A stretch of 64,000 nucleotides of DNA from Cladobotryum mycophilum (Eukaryota > Ascomycota > Sordariomycetes > Hypocreales > Hypocreaceae): assembly GCA_036429605.1 (NCBI GenBank), contig CM071589.1:5456001-5520000 (forward strand), in the 5' to 3' direction. How positions within the stretch are numbered: the first letter of the stretch is position 1; every line of letters starts with the position of its first letter. The position numbers and the translations under genes were made by a program. The notes under the pieces are model-generated. The model was not told the DNA's origin. It searched no databases and saw only the letters and a program-made list of their open reading frames with translations. Of this stretch, positions 57,901 to 64,000 are shown in pieces.

Positions 57901-60900
57901 AGTGCTCGCTTCCGGCGCGATATCCTTGAGCTGGACAATACAGCGACTGCACAAGGATTCCCATCCATCGTTGGTCTTGTTGACGGCACTGTCGCTGAAA
58001 CGGCCTCCCTGAGCCCTGTTGTTACTCAGGTAGGCCAAGTGTGCGTCCAACTTGCGCTTGCCCGACTCTGGATCTCATGGGGCATTCAACCATCCGCAGT
58101 CATTGGCCACAGCTTGGGCGAATACCCTGCTCTGGCTGTCGCAGGAGTTCTCTCTGCAAGCGATATGATTTACTTGGTTGGAAACAGAGCCCAGTTGCTA
58201 GAAGAGAAATGTACACCCGGAAGTCATGGCATGCTCGCTGTGAGCGCGGATGCTACGTCCCTGCATCGGCACACAGTTGGTGGCAAGGTAGAGGTCTCTT
58301 GCATGAATGCTCCCGGAATGACTGTTTTGGGTGGTGACATCGAACATCTTCAAACTTGTGCCAAGGCTCTTCAAGCAGAAGGAATTCGATGCACTGAGCT
58401 TCCGGTCAAGTATGCCTTTCATACTGCGCAGGTCGATTCGATACTACCCGACTTCCGCAGAATTGCAAACCGTGTGGAATATGGATCGGCTCGGATGCCT
58501 GTGTTGTCGCCTTTATTAGGCGACAGGGTTGAGGTTGGCTCGAATGTGTTTAACGCAGAGTATCTCTGCCGGCATGCCAGGCAGACGGTCAACTTTGTAG
58601 GTGCACTATCTAGCGTCCGGAATCAACGGGACTGGACTACAGATGCCATCTGGCTTGAGGTTGGACCTCACCCAACATGCACAAAGTTCGTCCAGATGGC
58701 GCTCGGTTCCGATGTGTCAGTCTTGGCGTCACTTTCTCGAGGTCGGGATGCATGGCAGACTATGGCGGAGACTGTGTGTATTTTGCACGACAAAGGATTC
58801 GCAATTGAGTGGGACCAGTACCACCAAGGGTTTGAAGAGTATCATAGCCTTGTTGATCTACCAGCCTATGCATGGGATCTGAAAAATTACTGGATTGACT
58901 ACAAGAACGATTGGGCTCTCACAAAGGGCGATGTTGTTCCAGTTCAGGAGTCTCCGATGGAGGTGGTGAAACCTCGACTGCAGACAACAACTGTGCAAAG
59001 AATTGTCGAGGCAAAGGCTGAGCCTGGCAAGGCATCAGTCGTTACAGAGACAGATTTTGCAGATGCTCATCTTGCACACATAGCAGCTGGCCATCGTGTC
59101 AATGACGCTTCACTATGCCCTTCGTCTCTATATGCAGACATGGCCTTGACTGTTGGCAAGTATCTGTACGAGGAAATGTATCCGGGACAGCCTGCGCCAG
59201 CATTGAATGTTTGCAATATGAGCGTCGATAAACCATTCATCCTTGATCAAAAGAACGACGCCTTATTCCGCATATCCGCGACGGCTACGAAGAAGGGCGC
59301 ACAGCTTCATCTATACACCATCAGCAGAAAGGATCCATCTCAGCGAACCGAGCATGCATCCTGTGAGGTGACATTTGAAGAGGAGGGTAAGTGGTCCACG
59401 AAATGGAACCGCAAATCTTATCTTATCAAAGATCGCATCTCTGCCCTTGAAGCCGCTGCTTCATCAGGGAATGCGCATCGGATACAGAGAGGTCTTGTCT
59501 ACAAGCTGTTCCGCGGCTTTGTCGATTACGATGAAGACTACCAAGGCATAGAGGAGATGCTCCTAGACAGCAAACAGCTCGAGGCCTCGGCTCGTGTTAC
59601 GCTCAAGCCTAACGAGACAGGCACTGTCTATGAGATACCCCCTACATGGATTGACAGCTTCTGTCACTTGACTGGAGCAATTCTCAATGCCAGCGACGCG
59701 ATGGATACGACCAAATTTGTCTTCATCTCACATGGGTGGGGATCTCTGCGCCTTCGAGGAAACTTGAGGACAGGCATCTCTTACCGCACATATACAAGGA
59801 TGCAGGGAACTAGCGACAACATCATGGAGGGCGATGTGTGGATGTTCGATGGTGATGAGGTTGTTGGGTGTGCCAAGGGCATCAAGTTCCAACGCATCCC
59901 ACGCAAGGTCATTGACATCCTGTTGCCAAAAGCAGGTGTCGAACCGCCTTCACATGCCTCACACCCAATGACAACGCAAAGGCACACTACCAATCAACCA
60001 AAGCCACAAACAAAGCTCCAGGGAGGGTCATCACGTCCAGCTGCACCACCTTCTTCCCCAGAATTGCGACCGGAATCGTCAATCATAGATCAAATTCTAG
60101 GAGTGATTTCGGCTGAATGTGGTGTAGATGCCGCAGAGATGGTAGACGGCTGTACCTTTCTCTCGTTGGGAATCGACTCCCTACTTTCACTCGAGATTCT
60201 TGCTAAACTTCGAGAGTCGCTTGGTATCGACCTTCGACCTCATGTTTTCCTGGAGAATGAGTCAATCGGGGACCTGAAAGCAGACTTGCTAAGATCATCG
60301 ATTGGCAACGAGAATGAACAAGAAACGACATTAGATCCAAGTGCTAACCTTCTGGAGCCTGCTGCATTCTCAGATGAGTCGCTCTATGAGAATGACAGCG
60401 TGGGAGGTTTTGAAGATGCAGGGAGCTCCGTCTCTTTTGCCACGAGCGTCAGCAGTAGGTCACCGACTCCAGACCACGACATTCCCGAACCAAAAGCTGT
60501 TTCCTACCTATTGTCTGGCAATCCAAAGAAAGCTACGAAATATCTCTTCCTCTTCCCTGATGGATCCGGGTCTGCCACTTCGTACGCGACCCTGCCTTCA
60601 GCCGGCCCAGACACCGCTGTGTTCGCCCTCAATTGCCCCTTCATGACAACGCCATCGCAATGGAACAAAGGCTTCAGTTCTGTGATAAAGCTCTATCTTG
60701 ATGAGATTTACAGACGACAACCCAACGGTCCATACAACTTTGGAGGGTGGTCAGCTGGTGGCATTCTTGCATACGAGGCGGCAGCGTATGTCCTGAGGAT
60801 GGGGGAGTCATGGATCGCCTCATCCTCATCGACTCTCCTTGCCCTATACAACTTCCGCCGATGCCTATGAAGATGTTTACTTTCCTTGACTCCATCGGAT

Positions 60901-61322
60901 TACTTGGAAGTGGAAATTCTGCTGGTACTCCGGAATGGGTAATCCCACACTTTGATGCTACTGTACGCAATCTAGACACCTACACCCCGCTTCCGCTACC
61001 TCGAGGCAAGGAGCCGGTCACAACAGCAATCTGGGCGAGACAGGGTGTGACTTCTGTGACGGGCGGGAGACGACCAGTCAAAGAGCCAGGAGACCCCCGG
61101 GTAATGGAGTGGCTGCTTGAGGATCGCAGTGATTTTACGAGCAACGGATGGGATTCACTGATTGGAACACGGGCAATCCAATGTGAGGTTATGGATGGGC
61201 ATCACTTCTCCATGACTAGAGAACATGTAAGTTTCCTGCGATTCGGTCACATTCTTTTCGGTGCTAACTATTGACAGGCAAATGAACTGGGCGGGCTTAT
61301 TGCAAAAGCAATGAGGCGTTGA
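54990..61322 (+). pseudogene. Non-reducing PKS (SAT-KS-MAT-PT-ACP-TE), one-base frameshift
   Basis: Five exons: 54990-55279, 55331-55628, 55680-57135, 57191-61226 (broken) and 61278-61322. With one base added the frame would give about 2041 aa. Domains: SAT with TGSGVG where GxCxG is usual; KS C540 in DTACSSS and HGTGT; MAT S989 in GHSLGEYPA; product template with H1316 (AAGHRVND) and D1503 (WIDSFCHLTG); a single ACP with S1678 (LGIDSLLS); thioesterase/Claisen cyclase S1869 in GGWSAGG and, after the break, VMDGHHFSM. It would make an aromatic polyketide such as a hydroxynaphthalene, in line with the dehydratase and reductase beside it. At 60801-60805 a five-G run breaks the frame; as read, the protein stops near residue 1907, losing the thioesterase His and half the domain. 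All other domains look active, so error or very recent loss is likely. Confidence 0.87.
60797..60806 (+). other. Frameshift point in the non-reducing PKS
   Basis: Plus-strand GGATGGGGGA. Before it the frame reads GGWSAGGILAYEAAAYVL; after it, one frame over, VMDRLILIDSPCPI, the next conserved thioesterase block. One more G joins them. A GT-AG intron here would be only about 22 nt. Confidence 0.87.
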
Positions 61323-61475
61323 GAGATGCGCTATTCGGGAGTTTTGTATGACCCGGCATAATGGGAGGTGGATTGTTTCATGCACAATGCAATGGGGTGT
61401 TTTTTCGGCGTATGTGGCGATGGGTAGATTTGTTATTTAGTCTTTGTACTAAAATATGAGGCAACTCAACGGTTT

Positions 61476-63031
61476 TCAAGAGGACAACTCTCTCATGCTC
61501 TGCTCAATCTTCGACCATGTCCGCGCAGACATGTACGCATACATCCAGTAATTGTCTTCATGGTCGGTGCCCATGATATTAACCAGGTTCCTGAAATGGG
61601 CGAATCGTTTCATCAAGGCCGGATAGTGGTATATCATCGTGCCTGGCGGGTTGATCCTGTCAGGGGATCCATCTCCAGTCTGCACAACGGCCTTGCTGAA
61701 ATCGACAATCTTTGAAAATTTGGCCTTTGTCCAGTTACTAAATGTCGTAAGCAACGTGTTGGATTCGCCAACCAGAATTGTGGGATCTCGCCCGGCGTCT
61801 TTATCCTGCCGCATGATCTGCAAGACAGAGGTAAGTTGGGCGCTGGTCGCGCCATGTATGAGACTCTGGCGATGTCGCAGTGCGATTTCACCCAGCGAGG
61901 CCGCCGATGCTTCTGACGATGTCAATGGCATACTTGTTGCAATCATCATATTTTGTATGTATAAAGCCTCTGGTTCACAGAGTCCTGATACTCGTGAGCG
62001 TAGATCAACAGCGCTCATCGAGGTGATCGGTCGTGGTTTGGGCAGTGATGAGGCAAGCATTCGAACCATCCATGCGACCAATACATCTCCCTTGCTAATG
62101 TGCGGCCTCATTCCTCCATCGCCGGCCTTGACTTCTAGAGTGCCCAAATCGTCTTTCACTCGCTGTTGTAGCCGATCAACGGTTTTCTTCGGGAGGAATA
62201 TCACGCGTGGTTCCATCGGGGCGCCAAAGAAGACATCCCACAGTAGGTTGAACACAAACCCGAAAAATGCCAGGCCGCCGAGTCTCCTGCTCGTGAGGTT
62301 GAATGCTTCGCCTCCCTTGCTAGGATCCGCAACTTTGTACGCAAGGTCATCTCTGACTCCCAATACCGGTGGTATTTCCGCTTCTCTGCCATTCAGTACG
62401 AGACTCCAAGCTATCACAAGATCTCGTAGGCCCATGGCATCGAGAAGGATATGTGGCCACACGATTGAAACCAGTGTCGCATCGGTGAAGCTAACCACAT
62501 GCAGGGATAGCTGTGGTAGGTCCTGCGTGAAATACTCTTCGACATTTACTGGTGAATCTGGCCGTGCTGAAAATGGTCGAAACAGCTCAACGTTGGGTTG
62601 TAGGGATGGATTGGTCGTTGCCTTTGGCATTTGTTTCCCCAACGGATGTTCATCGATGTTTATGCCAAACGCCTCATGGGTATAAAATAACGCAGGCCGC
62701 TCCTTGGTAAATGGATTAGGGACATGGAGCTGAAGCTTTCCATCCTAAAAATCATCAATAATGAACGTAATTCAACCTAGCGTAGTGTCTCGCGTACTTG
62801 TCTTCTCAGCCTGCCTCCCAACTTTCTCCAATCGCCCACTTCAAGCAGTTTTGCCAATGACGTGTGAAGCATGTCTGGATCAAGCACATCATTGAATCTC
62901 ATTGTCCATGTCATAATAAGATCTCGTGCACCTGGAAGATCATCCAGAAAGTGGGTAGGGTAAATAATGTCGCTCTCATGCAATGTCGGCGGCGCAGGCT
63001 GAGGCCACAGAAGCCTCTGTATCCACGCCAT
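61476..63031 (-). CDS. HxxxD acyltransferase (BAHD/LysR-regulatory-like family)
   Basis: Two exons, 63031-62798 and 62744-61476, with a 53-nt intron, 500 aa. The upstream frame extension would start with GTG, so the ATG at 63031 is used. The catalytic HxxxD is H176-I-L-L-D180 in SIVWPHILLDAMG, with H as general base. The C-terminal half forms the second lobe (ALYIQNMMIATSMPL). The DFGWG motif of plant BAHD enzymes is not seen; fungal members commonly lack it and are often annotated as transferases or as LysR-family regulatory proteins. It would transfer an acyl group from CoA (or a carrier) to an alcohol or phenol. It is convergent with the PKS, 153 bp away, so a cluster role in esterifying the aromatic product is plausible but unproven. 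Confidence 0.85.
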
Positions 63032-64000
63032 TGTGAATATTGTGCGTCGTTCCACGCGAGTGATGAGAAAGAGGAGCAGACGTTTATTTCTGGTAATTTA
63101 TGGGGTAACAACGCCTTTTATACCTGGCCATGTCGTATGGTCAGTGCGAGTCAGAGGAATGCCGCGTCAGGCCTTCAACCAACACTTATTGGAGCCTAAT
63201 GCGGTGAGATTATGGCGGAATGATTATAAGCGTTTAGAGTCGATATGATATTGCGCTGAATGGCAGAATCAAGCTTTGAATCAGCGATATCGGTGCACAG
63301 CGTAGATCTCTTCTAGAATCGCATGTGAATCACGCCTCACCCCTACGGCGACGATAAGTTGAGGGGGAAGCAATTTTTGCACCGGACATGATACCTTCAA
63401 ATGGAAACAAAGAGCCAAGAAGAAGGAAAATGTAAAGCTTGTATCTTGTATGAAAGCACAACGAGACTTTAGATTGCTACATTGGGTTAATTTAATGAAG
63501 ATATTTGGCAGCCACCCTCACCGATTCTCCTACACCCCTATCACCAAACGTTCCAAATTTGGCAAGAAGGCGGTTTATCTGTGCAGCGATTCAGTATCAG
63601 GTACTGCTTTATGAAAACAAAGAAGTAAAGTGTAATATGTGAGCTAGAAAGCAATAGTGAAGCTTTCACAAGTTGCTTTTTTCTGGATGTTGGCGAGGAA
63701 TCTTCTCTATTTTGGGATTTGTAAATAATATAGATGGCCAAAGTGTGTATTGCACATGTTGATATGACTGTTTCTTGACCCAGTAATTCTAGAAGAATTG
63801 AATGCTTCTAATTGTTAGCTCGATCAACCCGTCCGGACAGATTAGTGATCATAAACTTATTAATTCCGTCATAACACCACGATGCTCTGTGATTCCACAT
63901 CAATGCTCCATAGCGTCTGCAGTAGTGGCTAGGCTCCGCGGAGAAGCTGAAGACATTGCAGAGAAAGGACATAATGTGTGGTAATCAACGCATCAAGAGT
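63032..64000. other. Right edge, no gene seen
   Basis: Promoter side of the acyltransferase, then AT-rich sequence with only short open frames. No RNA gene or repeat recognised. Confidence 0.45.

Noticed and set aside
28637..60806. Programmed ribosomal frameshifting in the two PKS genes
   Set aside because: Neither site fits an X-XXY-YYZ slippery heptamer in the zero frame, and such recoding is not known for fungal PKSs. A missing base is simpler.
60786..60810. A tiny intron explaining the thioesterase frame break
   Set aside because: The only GT...AG pair spans about 22 nt, far below the size of any other intron here.
1..64000. CRISPR arrays, bacterial operons, prophage or rRNA genes
   Set aside because: No regularly spaced repeats or rRNA-like sequence were seen. 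Spliced genes and eukaryotic tRNAs show the DNA is fungal nuclear.

Overview
The window is nuclear DNA of a filamentous ascomycete (Pezizomycotina, most likely Sordariomycetes; the genus cannot be fixed from sequence alone). The grounds are short GT-AG introns of about 50-70 nt, eukaryotic tRNAs with internal promoters, HET-domain incompatibility genes, fungal secreted glycoside hydrolases, two fungal iterative polyketide synthases (PKS), and a hAT transposon carrying RIP-like C-to-T damage. Coding exons were joined by hand from splice signals and phase, so exon limits are predictions.

Layout. 0.6-9.5 kb: a secreted FAD-linked oxidase, a mannose-6-phosphate isomerase-like cupin, a GH27 alpha-galactosidase and a HET-domain protein. 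10.7-18.6 kb: a doubtful small gene, tRNA-Ala(CGC), a secreted GH16 glucanase, a KP4-type killer-toxin-like secreted protein, a secreted substrate-binding-like protein of bacterial type, and a GH12 endoglucanase. 18.6-21.7 kb looks empty. 21.7-24.7 kb: a 3-beta-HSD/Erg26-like dehydrogenase, tRNA-Gly(GCC) and a glutathionyl-hydroquinone reductase-like GST. 25.4-33.3 kb (minus): a highly reducing PKS (KS-AT-DH-cMT-ER-KR-ACP) whose frame is broken by one base. 35.65-39.58 kb: a complete but dead hAT element with matching inverted ends and an 8-bp target duplication, itself split by a SINE-like insertion. It lies 99 bp upstream of a secreted alpha/beta-hydrolase gene. 40.9-46.9 kb is gene-poor, with a tiny cystine-knot-like secreted peptide gene and a HET-type gene relic.

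46.9-63.0 kb is a compact secondary-metabolism block: an ATP-grasp ligase of the D-Ala-D-Ala ligase family, a P450, a scytalone dehydratase-like protein, a tetrahydroxynaphthalene-reductase-like SDR, a non-reducing PKS (SAT-KS-MAT-PT-ACP-TE, also broken by one base) and an HxxxD acyltransferase. PKS plus scytalone dehydratase plus THN reductase is the core of DHN-melanin-type pathways. The P450, ATP-grasp enzyme and acyltransferase suggest a decorated naphthol product rather than plain melanin.

Both PKS frames are restored by one extra base in a five-G run inside the same plus-strand 10-mer, GGATGGGGGA (28637-28646 and 60797-60806), although the two genes lie on opposite strands. This points to a context-dependent sequencing or consensus error at least as much as to real gene loss, and it is the first thing to check.
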